From Dioscorea cayenensis subsp. rotundata (taxonomy: Eukaryota; Streptophyta; Magnoliopsida; Dioscoreales; Dioscoreaceae), in assembly GCF_009730915.1 (NCBI RefSeq), contig NC_052482.1:19622345-19686344 (forward strand): a DNA stretch of 64,000 nucleotides. Reading direction: 5' to 3'. Positions within the stretch are counted from its first letter, which is position 1, and each line of letters opens with the position of its first letter. Made by a program: the position numbers and the translations under genes. The notes under the pieces were generated by a model. That model was not told the origin of the DNA. It was given only the letters and a program-made list of their open reading frames with translations, and made no database searches. Below, one piece after another: positions 34,931 to 47,300 of the stretch.

Positions 34931-36546
34931 CATTAAGTAAGGAATAAGTCACAAGATAGTAAAATCAACTGTTTCTAGTCTTATTAGTAAGGGTTTATTC
35001 TTGTGCCCACAATATCTCGTAAGATCAAAAATTTCTTTTAAAATTGTAACTATTTAAGAGAATTGCAACTATTTTTGTGCACGTCTATCCCATGTTTATT
35101 TTTAAAAAAAATATTAAAAGAAGGAAAACATGCACAAATTCATAGACTGAGCTTAATTAACATATTGTTTAAGTGATCATTTAATGAATGAGAATAGGAA
35201 TAGTAAGAAGGCAAAACTCATAGTAGACGAGTGGTTTAGAAAATCAGCACAAGTACTTGTGTATTTGTCCATATAGCATAAAATCAAAGGTAGTCTAGCC
35301 AAAGCATAATTTGGAAGCTTTGAATTTTTTTTTTTTTTTTTAACTCATTGAAATTCTGGAATTGCAATGGTTTAATTACACTTTATTGAGAATACACTTT
35401 ACTTTTTTCTCCCAAATTTTTTTTTTTAAAAAATTAAAATAAATAAATAATGGTTTATTTTCGTGGGAAAAAGAAAGAAATAATTTAATTTATCTTAAAA
35501 ATTAATTGAAAAATTATAAGAAAAGACAAAATAAATTTATATCCAGGCCTGAAAAATAAAGTATAATCATCCATAAAATACATTAAATGTGTTATAACCA
35601 CTCGGTTGTTACTGTTAAAAAAACATGATTATTGTTATTTAAAAAAAAACAAGACATGTGAAATAAATTAAGCAACTTGGTTTATCCATTTTTTTAAAAA
35701 TAAAATAAAAATAAAAATAAAAAAAATAAATTAAGCAAATAAAATCTTAAATCATGAGTGAAACTACCTTAAAAAATTGCTTTCTATTTGAAACAATTGA
35801 CAATATTTTAATTGTTTATCATTTTTTGTTTATAATTATTTAATGTAAGAAAATATTTATATTAGTAATAAACACGCATACACTATCATAAGGTAAAACC
35901 TAAATTAAAAATTTTATTACATAAATCTCATTAGTTAAAAAAATTCATTTTCTTAAAAAGGAATTGGAAGAAACAAACAAGAATATACCAATTACAATCC
36001 CTTTATTAGATTCATTCTTAAAAGGTTTTAACTAATAAAATAATAGAACAAAAAAAAATGCACCTTAATCATACATCCCAATATTTTTAAATTTTAAAAA
36101 TTCAAAATAATAAAATAACAGTAACAATCGACTCAATTATACATCTCAATATCCATCCCAAAAAATTCTAAAATAAAAATCTCCAAACAAAATAAACTAA
36201 GAAATATATAAATAATAACTATTAACTAGTTATTATCAATCCCCCTTTTTTATTATTTTTTTTAAATAAAAAAAAAAGCCCTTTTCCATTCTTAAAACCC
36301 CACTAATCATTAACAAATCCGTAGGCTAGTCTCCTAGTGCCTATAATTACGGATTTGCCCCTGAACGTATCATTCGAGACCGTTATAGAGCTCGCTTCGC
36401 TCTCTTTCTTGTCCGAGAAGCTTCTCTCCCTCTCAACTCCATTTCATCTCCTTCCTCTCAACCCCTCTCTTTCGATCTCTCGCTCTCTCCCCTTCTCCTT
36501 CTCTGATCGCTCTGGAGATTTCTCAGTAGTATCAGTAGAAGAGAAG
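34931..36546. other. AT-rich spacer and REC8 upstream region
   Basis: Long AT-rich tract with poly-A/T runs (35320-35345, 35420-35450, 36265-36280). The last 150 bp are CT-rich (TCTCTCCC.. near 36470) and are probably the REC8 5' UTR. No gene is seen. Confidence 0.45.
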
Positions 36547-37864
36547 ATGTTTTATTCTCATCAGCTGCTGGCGAGGAAGGCTCCTCTCGGCCAGATCTGG
36601 TGACAAGCTGCGGTTTCTTTGGTATTTGATGTTTTTGATTCATTTATGGTGTTTTTCTTGATTAGGGTTTGGAATCTCGCAGGATGGCGGCGACGATGCA
36701 TGCCAAGATCAATCGGCGGAAGTTGGACAAGCTTGATATCATCAAGATCTGGTGAGTGGCGAGTTCTTGTGATCGGAATCATGTTGTTGATATTTTTTGT
36801 TTGGGTTTTTTATTGGATTTTTTGAGAAATTCTTGTTGTAGTGAGGAAATCTTGAATCCATCTGTTCCGATGGCGCTCCGGCTCTCTGGGATTCTCATGG
36901 GTGAGGGATCCATCCATTGTTATATTTACATCTGGTTTGCTTTGAATGTTATCGTTGTTGTGATTCTTATCGTAGGTGGTGTGGTGATCGTGTATGAGAG
37001 AAAAGTTAAGCTCCTTTATGGTTGGTTTCGTTTATCACTACTGTGTGTGTGTGTTTTTTAATTATTATTCTTTTTTTTTTTTTGAGATGCTAAACTTGTG
37101 ATATCTTATTTGTTTGATTTCTCTTTTGCAGATGATGTTACTCGATTTCTGGTAATTCTCAACCCCCTAACCTCTCTTCATGGTTTTCTATTTATCTTCC
37201 TAATTATCTACATTTGTTTATGGATTTTTTTTCTTAAATTTAATGATAAATATTGCTAGAGAGGACATGAATATATTTTATGAGGGTTTATTAAAAAAAA
37301 ACATGAAGTAGTTAATGAATATTTGAAAATAGTTTAATTGAGGTGATCAGTACTTTATTCTATGTTAAAATTGGAAATGAGCAAATGATATATGATCATT
37401 AGATTAAATGAGTTTGTTTTCCTTGGTAATACAAATAATATAATATATTTTTTTGAGTTAAAAGTTACATTTCAAAAAGTTACATTTCAAAATTAATTTT
37501 GTTGATTTTTTATACAGATAATATTATAAAATAGAACAAGATTGTTTTTCATGATAATATAAATAATATAATTTCTAAAATTATATTTCAAAATAAACTT
37601 ATGAATTTTTTTTATACAGATAATATCACTTGATAAGACAAGCTTGTTTTTCTAATTAACTATAAACTTTATAGTTTTAAATACATTTATACAAATAATA
37701 ATATTTTTTTTAAGAAATGTGGATAAGCCACATAAGTAAATATAATTTTAAGACAATTTTTTAAAAAGAAATTAAAAAGAGTTTTACAAAATGTGATATA
37801 TAATTGTGGTTTATCTATTTTTTTTTTTTAAAAAAAAATATGATATATTTTTGAGACTTTTGAT

Positions 37865-37896
<32 letters not shown>

Positions 37897-40740
37897 AATG
37901 AATTATTTTTCATTGCTTTTTAGTCTGCAATCAATTAAAATTACATTTCACGCTTATATTGGGTTATCTGACAATCCTATTTTGTTAAGTTTGCTTGTGC
38001 ATGAGCATTGAGACAATAAAAGATTCCAGTGCTAATTCTGAAATTACAGAATGATCCTATTATCAGCCTAAATATGGTAAAACACGTGTGTGTCTTTGCT
38101 TTCCATTGTCTTTCGTGTGGTAAAACCATTTAGTCTTTCCTATATCCATCTCCTATGATTTTCAAAGTACCATATTCCAGTTGGCCTTATTTTGTTTGGT
38201 GAATGGTTATATAGTTGGTTTGTTTCTATTGGAAGATTTCTTGTGGGCCCCCTGAGTTTCATAGAAAATGCTTGTCCTGGCCGTATATATGGTAACGATA
38301 TTATTCATTGATATCATAGTTTTATATGTCATATGTGTTCGATTTATTCATGAAGCTTTTGTCAGTGTATTGAACATCTTCATCTGTTTTCATTGTGAGA
38401 CCACGAGATGAGTAACCACTTTTGATCGCAAATTTTCACTATGATATGAATAATTCATCCACTGTTTGTTTGAGTAAGTAGCATTAAAAGATGCATTGTT
38501 TTCCCTTCTTTTTTAATTATCAAGAGAATTTATGTTTATCTTCTTTTCCTTTTTGGCATTGCTAAATTTTCAGATAGAGATTAATGAGGCTTGGAAAATT
38601 AAAGCTGTTCCTGATCCGACTGTCCTCCCAAAAGGCAAAATGCAGGCCAAGTTTGTACCTAATTTTTCCCTCTTGAAAAATCATTGAGAAGTCCATATCT
38701 TTAGGATTAGGTTCTTCCAAACTTCAAAGAATTTTAATTCTTGCTGTGTGACATGTGGCTGAACATTTGTAGATATGAAGCCGTCACACTACCTGCAAAC
38801 ATTGATATGGAGATGGGTCAAACAACAAGCTTCTCTGGAACCTTTGTTTCCTCGCCGAAATTCCAACGCATGGTACTGATACTTCTTCAGCTCCTTTTTG
38901 TAGGAGGATCTATTTCATTGTTTTTACTGATGTTTTGTTCCTTAGTAAATGGAATTTTGTTATAGTCCATTTGAGTGCTCATATGCTATATATTAGTGAT
39001 TGGCACAAAGACAATATGTGAATCTTAATTGTATATATTTTGGTACGTTATGGTCTTAAACAAGTGATTATGATCAACCTGCATGAGTCCTAGACTTTCT
39101 TGAGATTGACTTTTGTTTTCTTTTTCTCCCTATGATTAAAATGCTAATTGAAGCCAGATTTTCTAAATTATGTAATGTGTCATGACAGCAATTGGATGAC
39201 TTAGATGAATACTATATTAACATTGATCCTCGTGAAGATAACTTGGAGCCTCACCATCAAGGTATGAAATTCATTATCCTTTCTGGAATTCATCTTTTTT
39301 ATAGTGTCTATGCATAAAAAACCCTAGAAAGAAACAGATGATTAAAGTTCCAACATGATACTCACTTTTATCTTTTATACCAGCTGAAGCTGCTAATATC
39401 ACATTGTTTGATGATTTTGGTTCTGGTCCAGCAGAAAGGGACTTCTATAATCGGTTTGAGAGGCAAGTAATTTTTTGTGTTGGGTTTCGTTTGATTTTTC
39501 GCAATTTACAAGCTTTGTCTTGAAATTAAAAGGGCTTAAATTAACAATTTTATGCCACTCCACTTGCAATTTTTGTCATTTTACTTAAAGATTTGTTTAG
39601 GACGGTAACATCATCAAATTTGTAGAATGTGGATAAAAATACATCATATTGGAATCTTTTATTAATTAGCCCAACATTTTTTCTGTTCACCTTGATGAGC
39701 TTGTGTATGGAAATGAGGATATGACAATAGAGGCAGATCTTCCACAGAATGGTATGATCTATCTTTAAAGTTAGATTGGATGATTTTTGCTATTATCTCG
39801 TGTATCTCCACTTTTGCAGGTTTGACATAGGAGAAGATGAAGAAATCCCAAACTTGAATGCACAAGAAGTACCACAACCACAAGTTCAATCTACCCTTTC
39901 TTCCGTACTGGGTGATCACTCACAAGCTCCAACCAATCCTTTGACCTCATCCCCCCATCCTGAGGATCCCCTAGGAGGTGTATTTCTATTTCCAAAACTA
40001 AAGTGTTCTTTTTTCTTTAATTCTATTATCAATTTAGATGGATACCATATTCACCCATTGCCATTTTTTTTTCTTTTTTTCTTTTTTCCATGAGAGAGTG
40101 TGTGTACCACAAATTTTGCATGATATTATGAAAGTGTTGATGAATGCCCAAGTTCATATTTCTGCTGCATTTGTACTTTGACATGCAGCCTATGCTCAAA
40201 ACACTGGTTTCTTTTCTCTTGTTACTAGTTTATGTTGTACAGTTATGAAATTTAACTGCATATTACGTGATAATTTATAAGCAAGGCAAATAGGTAAGAA
40301 TCAAAGAGGATACTATAGCTTAAGCAAGAAGTTTGTAATGGAGTTATGTTTCTTTAGTGTTTTATGCTGATTGGATGAAGCTATTTTCTTGTAGATATTG
40401 CAGTTAGGAGTCATCAGTGGGAAGAAGCAGAGGAACGACAGGAAGACAGAAATGATTTTACACAGGTAAACTGTTGTGCATTTAATTTATAGTTCAGAAA
40501 AATAACATAATTGTTCCAATGCCGAAACTTACAGCTTACTTCTGGTGAAATATAACAGGTTACAGAGAACGCCCAAAGAAGAGCCCCTTCAAAAAGAAAG
40601 AAGAAACAAGAAATTATCATGGACAATGAGCAAATAATGATCCCTGGAAGTATTTATCAGTCATGGCTTCATAATGCTTCCAATATCATTTCAAAAAGAG
40701 GAAGGAAAATCAAGGTTAAATGCAAACTAAAAATCCTGAA

Positions 40741-40791
<51 letters not shown>

Positions 40792-43474
40792 CATTATATA
40801 ATTACATATCATGCAACAGTTTGTTAATTAGCAAGTTTTACTGTTGAGGTATGGCAGCCTTTCAATCCTATTCTTTCCACGAAGATTGGCACCCTGATGG
40901 ATTTCCCCCCTATAGCATTAATTTCTGGTCTAGAGAAATTCCCTGGTGAATTCAGATACCCAGCACCACTGATGGCACTGTGGAGGAAATGTACAGAGGT
41001 TAAGTCTGGACCTGGCTCAAATTCAGGTTGTCATCACTTACTTGTCGCTTTGTATCTTCAAACCATGCTAACTATAATTGGATTGTTACTGGCAAGAAGG
41101 TTTGCCGCAACAGGTACCACAAAAGTTGGCGTCATATTCACTACCAGATGAATCACAAAGGATGGCCTCAAACTCAATGGAAGAACCAAATCCTCAGCAT
41201 CGTCCCCAATCTGTATTACACTTGTGTTTATTTCTCCGTTATTCTGTCTGTCTGTGTGAAATTAAGTACTGCAAGTCGTACAGGTTGATATCTAACTAGA
41301 AATATTTGGAACTGAAGCCCCTAGATGAGCTTCGAGGTTGCATAGGCTCGCCATTCATTGACCTCTCCATTGACAAGCTCAGAGCCAACTTTTGAAACCA
41401 TGAGTTTTCAAGGAGCACCCAGCGACCATTTTGTCACACCTGGCAGCCCTGGTAATTTGCAAAAAGCTTCTTCTTTCTTGCTTTCTTTTCCTTAACAAAT
41501 GGTTCCAATCAATGGTTCTTTCGTTCTTTCAAATGCAACAGGCCAGAGTCTTAGATCTTTTTCCAGCTCAGGGAGCATCACGCCAAGCTTACGTGCCATT
41601 AGAGCCGGAAATTCAATTAACTTCTTTAAGGTGGGGCATATCCTTTTGCTGAGTGAAGAGGCTGTAGAATTGAGCACACTCATTAGCATAATTTTTCTAA
41701 TAAAATATTTTTCAAAAGTTGAGAAGGTGATTTTCTACATGCAAGCTTAATAAATATCTAGTTGAAAATAGAGCTTTAAAATAAGCTTTATGATGATGGG
41801 GGGCCTCTACGTAGGTCCAAGAGAAAGCAACGTTCTTCGTCAAGGACCACCTTGGGGAGCCTTGATCCAGTTGAAGAGGAGTTTCCATTGCAACAGGATT
41901 CAAGAGACTTCAAGATCAGGAGGCTCTCGGAAGATGGGCCCTACACCTGATGATGGTACGTGTGCACTGAAACTTGGTAGACCTCCTCAAGTGGATGGTA
42001 AGAATGTCTTTATTTTCCCTATCTTTATTGACCTTTTTGAGTATCTTATTTGCTATTGGATTGGACTTGCTCCTGATTTCTTCTTAAGTACTCTACCTTC
42101 GTTTTTTTGTTTGGTAATTTTACTGGTAGTCTCGTAAGTGTTCAGTTTGTGTGATTTCGTGTAATTTTGGGTTTATTGCAAAGGTTTGCATTCTTTGCAA
42201 TGAACAGTTGTTTTTAAATCAAATCTTTTTGCCTCAAAACAAAAAAATTGAAATTATATATATATATATATATATATTTTGTTTGTGCATCATTGAGAAT
42301 AACCATGGAGATGAGTAGATGGAAAAGGAGAGAGTCTTGAGAGGATTTATGCCCTAAGGATGTGCAATTAGCTAGTTAAATGAAGTCACTTCGATTGCAA
42401 TTTTGCTTTATGTGTTGTGTGCTGATTCTAGTATCAATGCATATATCTCAACAAATACCTGGGTATGTGTTCTCTTACTAAGCATATGATCAATGTTCTC
42501 ACAGACCTTATTGTGGAAACTGGGCCTACTCAAACGCCACAACCAGTGACTGCTGCCCCACAAATCGATAGAATCACGCAATCCATTAGAACGTAAGTAT
42601 GGAAGACCACTTGCATAGCGTCGTTTCTTGCTTCATATGGCATATTTTAATAAATTTTCAACATAAGTGCATTCTTCACTGCGTGTAGGCACCTGAAGTT
42701 GCACTTTGATACACCTGGTGGCCCACAGTCTGAGTCACTTAACCAGCTTGCGCTAGGGATGAGCAAGAAAAAGGCCGCTCAGCTCTTTTACCAAACTTGT
42801 GGTGAGTAATTTTATTGTTAGAAAGCCCTCTATAACAATTTTAAATACAAAAAAAACAAAAAAAACAAACTAATGTTGGGTTGCGGAGCTAGTAACTCTG
42901 AAGCTCCAACCAGCAACTAACAAATGACATTAACCAAAATTTAATAAATAATTAAAAACTAAACATTAAAAGTAATTATCATTACTTAGATATAAATTAG
43001 ATAGTTTTACTTTCTAAAAAAATATTCACTGCAATTTTTAATACCTATCCTACCTATCTTAAACCTCAATGATATCAAGCTTAGGCACATACTTAACACT
43101 AAATATGGCATCAAACTCTCACACTAAAACTATCTGTATTTAATAGAAGAACTAATACTTCAAATTTCTACTGAACTCTTTTTAATCAACCCGTTAGCTT
43201 CAAATTTCTTATTGATTGTGAGAACGGCTGAAGCACTCACAAGCAATAAGAACGAGTAAATTTAAACAGATCTGATCTGTTTTATAATTAATTTAAAACC
43301 TGGAAATCAACTTCTGAAAGAAAATTGTTCTGAATGCATGTGACATAATTTTTCGCTTTTAAGTAGCAGAGTATTATGTTGGTCGTTGCAGTGCTAGCCA
43401 CACTAGACTTTATCAAGGTTGAGCAGATTGAGGCTTACGGAGATATCACCATCTCCAGAGGGCACAAGATGTAG
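36547..43474 (+). CDS. REC8: Meiotic cohesin kleisin REC8 (SYN1/RAD21-4 type), one frame break
   Basis: REC8 closes the meiotic cohesin ring and holds sister chromatids together. Twenty exons: 36547-36599, 36683-36751, 36842-36900, 36976-37020, 37132-37151, 38574-38650, 38773-38872, 39189-39261, 39384-39462, 39820-39977, 40395-40465, 40559-40714, 40858-40998, 41114-41212, 41346-41451, 41542-41630, 41786-41955, 42505-42592, 42689-42801, 43392-43474; about 616 aa. N-terminal kleisin domain: MFYSHQLLARKAPLGQIW, CEEILNPSVPMALRLSGILM, VVIVYERKVKLLYDD. C-terminal winged helix: SESLNQLALGMSKKKAA, YGDITISRGHKM. The acidic/Ser-rich middle is the usual separase/phosphorylation zone. Exon 5 is only 20 nt. 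The intron after 39462 is GC-AG. Exon 17 carries one extra base between RRLSEDGP and PTPDD, so the chain would stop there as written. The starts of exons 15 and 17 are less certain. Confidence 0.9.
40738..40790. repeat. (TTA)n microsatellite in REC8 intron
   Basis: About 16 uninterrupted TTA units in intron 12 of REC8. Confidence 0.95.
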
Positions 43475-44338
43475 TCTTTAGGTATTATCCTCCCAAGAAT
43501 TTTTACTTCCGCCACCACAACAGTTACTGACTACACAAATTTTTTCACACGGTATACCTGGCATGATGGTACAGCACTGAGTCATATAACTATTATACAT
43601 AACTTTAGCCTACACATCTCCATTAGTAGCATCAAGGGCATCATTATATGTAAGATGAACCCATTAGATAATTTTACACATGTTACCAGTATTCAATCAT
43701 GAGAATGCATGTACTCCCCTTCTACTTTGAAAATATTGTTTTTATTTTTTTTATTACACTTAAAAATGAGTTTCACAATTGTTTTTAACCGCCAAATATT
43801 ACAGTATATATCCTATATAATAAGTCAACTATAGCAGTTTTAATTGATTCTAGTATAAAATCTAACTACTATTTTATTATTTTTATGTTTAATTGATTTA
43901 CTAAAAGCAGTATGTAAGCACAAGTTCTAAATTTTGAGAGGGCACGTCAATTTACTAGATGCCAAAATAAAAAGCAACTCATAAATGGATCTAGTTATGA
44001 AAACAAATAACTTTGCAATGCAAAATTATTTAAGTAATTATTCGTTTTTAATCATTTTAAATGTTTTTAAAATGTTGAGTGTAAAAAAATAAATTTCAGG
44101 CAGTGGCCCAGAACTGGTCCAGCCTAGACCGGTTAGTTGCTGGGCCGCATCCCTGTGACTGTCATGCATGGTGGACATTGGGCGTAGCCCTGTTATCCAA
44201 CCCTACTTCCGCTCTCTTATTTTTTATTTTTTTTTTTTCTCCCAAGCATGTCTCAGAGTTCACAAATAATTATACATCACATCACGTAATATTGTCACCA
44301 CTATCATATGTGGGGAAAAGGGTACCTTAAAAGATGGA
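43475..44338. other. Convergent 3' spacer, REC8 / LRR-ubiquitin gene
   Basis: AT-rich with a GC-rich patch at 44100-44215 that has no recognisable product. Probably the two 3' UTRs plus spacer. Confidence 0.4.
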
Positions 44339-47300
44339 TCAATTCCTCTCATCATCAGCACCCTCATCAAACGACCCGGACGACCCAACACGAAAATCAA
44401 GTTGCTTCTGATGCTTGGCTCGACGCCGCTCATCAAAAGCTTCCCATCCTTCAACCTACATTCCACCAAGCAAAATGATGTTCAACTGAAGAAAGCCAGC
44501 AATTAGAGAGTATGGAGTACAGACGGAAACCCCTACACATTTGTTATTTAATTTTGGGACTGTGATCTGTATCAAATTGTATTTCATTCTCATGAGTGTG
44601 CATTATAGGCTTTTGAGAGAAATCCAACTACTGAGACAACCAATGCATGAACATAGTGAAATGGATGATAGAGACACAGGTTCCAACAAAAGCATTATCA
44701 GGAATATTATAGTAGTTAGACAAACCTGCCGAAGGACATCATTTGTGACTTCTGTGCCATGAAGATCTAGAGTGGACAACTGAGTGCACATCTTAAACAT
44801 CAAAGGCGGCAGAGATTTAAGTCCGTTGTTACTAAGATGCAAGGCCTGCATGATGTATAACATAATTTTAACTTCTGTTTTCAAAATGAGTCAATGATGG
44901 TGGCAACTGAGAAACAAAACCTTCAAATTTGTCAGGTTTCCAACAGTCTCTGGCAACTCAACCAAGAGATTTGACGACAAGTCAATCTGCATCATTGAGA
45001 GACAAACTAATCATAGAAGATACTTCCTTACTGAAACTCTCTTGACAAAGATTTCCATAAAGTTCAAAGGGAATACCTCAATAAGAGAAGAACAATTTCC
45101 AATAGAAGATGGGACTGAGCTTATCCTGTAAGAAACCAATATTGCAGAAACAATAGAAGGAACTATTATGAGGTACTTAAGAGAGAGAAAAAAATAAATA
45201 AATAAATTCACGATTAAGTTCTATTGTGCACCCAAATACTCAAAGCAAGCAAATGAGTCATATAAATCATGTGACAGCATAGTTGTTGATGGATAACTTA
45301 AGAGCAGTCATATTGTACCGCAAGCATAATAGAACCAGGAAGATAGCTTAAGGACTACGATCAGGGAGTTGATGGTTAGCATATATATAATCCCAGCCAA
45401 TGTATCAACAGAAGGTTATGATTCTATGACTAGTACTTAGGCCCTAGTTCTAGTTCATCAGAATGTGGTCATAAGTACCACCTAGGTCATTTCAGACCTT
45501 AGTCAAGATTTGATGGCAAAATACTTACATGCTTTGCACTTTCCGAACTTATCAAGTTTACAACCAATATTTACTAAAACTGTAGCTGGGGATAAGGCTT
45601 CCACTAGTCTGAATTACATGTTCAAGTCTTACCACACATAAAAAAGTCCCTCAACTAAACCTGAGAAACCGAGTTGAGAACAAGCTACCTTAACAGCGCA
45701 CCAACTCACATCTACTATCAACAATGAATACCACATAATCATAATAAAAACACACACACCTATTGTTCCGAACATTCAGAATTTCGAGTTGATTCAATAA
45801 TCCTAATTCAGGAGGCAAGTTTGCCAGCTTGTTATTAGCCAGATGAAGCTGTTGAAGCGATGTCAAGGATCCCAATGCAGAGGGCAAAGTTGTAAGGCTG
45901 CAAAAGAGTAAATGATCAGTCAGAAAGTCAGCTTGCTAAAGTTACACAAATAAAAGAACATCACATACAGGTATTGAACCATGCATCTTGAGATTCTTCA
46001 ATAAAAAGAAAACAGATGAGCCAGGTAAAAAAGTAAATATTAAAACTATAGTTAGAGACTACTTACTCTTATGTAACACATTCTTGGCCATCTAGCAACT
46101 ATTTAACATTCCAGCACAAAAGCTTTCTAAGTCTAACAAAAAAAAGACTCCTACAAGAATTTCAATTGGATGCAAATACCAAAGAAAACTTTCTTCCAAA
46201 CATATAGAAATTCGAATGATAATTTGATGAACGTTAGGTAAACTCTATAGAAAATATCACTTGTTAAAACCCCTAGCTATTGAAACTCATCACACCAACA
46301 AAAAAAAAAAGACTGAAGAAGAAGAAGTAATGGTGAGTAGTATCTGCAAAGGCATCTTACCATAGTATATGGTAAACAGTATTGCTTATACCCATTTAAA
46401 TTGAATTAAAATATATTAGGATTTAAATCCTAATTTCATTAAATTTAAAATAAAACCTTATCAATCCGGGGGATATGTTAGCAACTACAAAATTGTCACT
46501 TGAAAGAATGATTTAAACAACCCAAAAGATCTCTCGGTTAAACAAAATAAATTAAAAAAAAAAGAGGAAGAAGAAAGAAGAACAACAAGAAGAAGAATAA
46601 AAGAAGAGTGAATACACATTCAGATAGATTTTCCAAGATACGAAGATAAAAAGGAAAGAGAAAAAGAATAAAAGGGAGATCAAGATGAAGACAGGAGCTC
46701 ACAACTCATCACTTAGGTCAAATCTCATCCTGAATCAAATCCAACCTCTCCATAAATGAGGAAAGCTTAAATCCAAACAGATATCATGGTAAGTTTTCAC
46801 TTTGGAGAGCGGCCTATCACTTCATGGTCCTCTTGTAGAAGGTATCTTATATGAAGCCCAAGTTTTCTTTGGAAGTGGAAAGTTTAAAGTTCAAAAAACT
46901 GTCATAAAAGGGTTCATTTGGAGGGTTATTTATCACTCAAAAGTTCTAAGCCTGATATGGGTTTAAGGTTGAGGATCCTCTCATACGAGGGGTCACCTTA
47001 AATGAAATTCAAGTTTTTCCTAATAGCAAGGTTTCATTTTTAAAAGTGATTTATTACTCAAGGGTCTCCCACAAGTGATGAAGCCCGAAAGGAGGATGGA
47101 TAGCCCTAGAACTCTTCTCAGTGGAGGAGAGTCCAGATGATTCTCAGAGAAGATTTAGTTGGACGAATGTTGTATTCAATTTAACACTCAATAAATGCTG
47201 AAAGCCATGTTCTTCTCAAAGGACAGTCTGCTTAGAGAGTGTTAAATCTCTTTCACATCTATAATAAAAACTAAACTTCCCACATAAAAGAGTTTAATAC

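Noticed and set aside
44100-44330. Plus-strand 75-residue frame in the GC-rich patch
   Set aside because: No homology I recognise and overlaps the expected 3' UTR of the LRR/ubiquitin gene.
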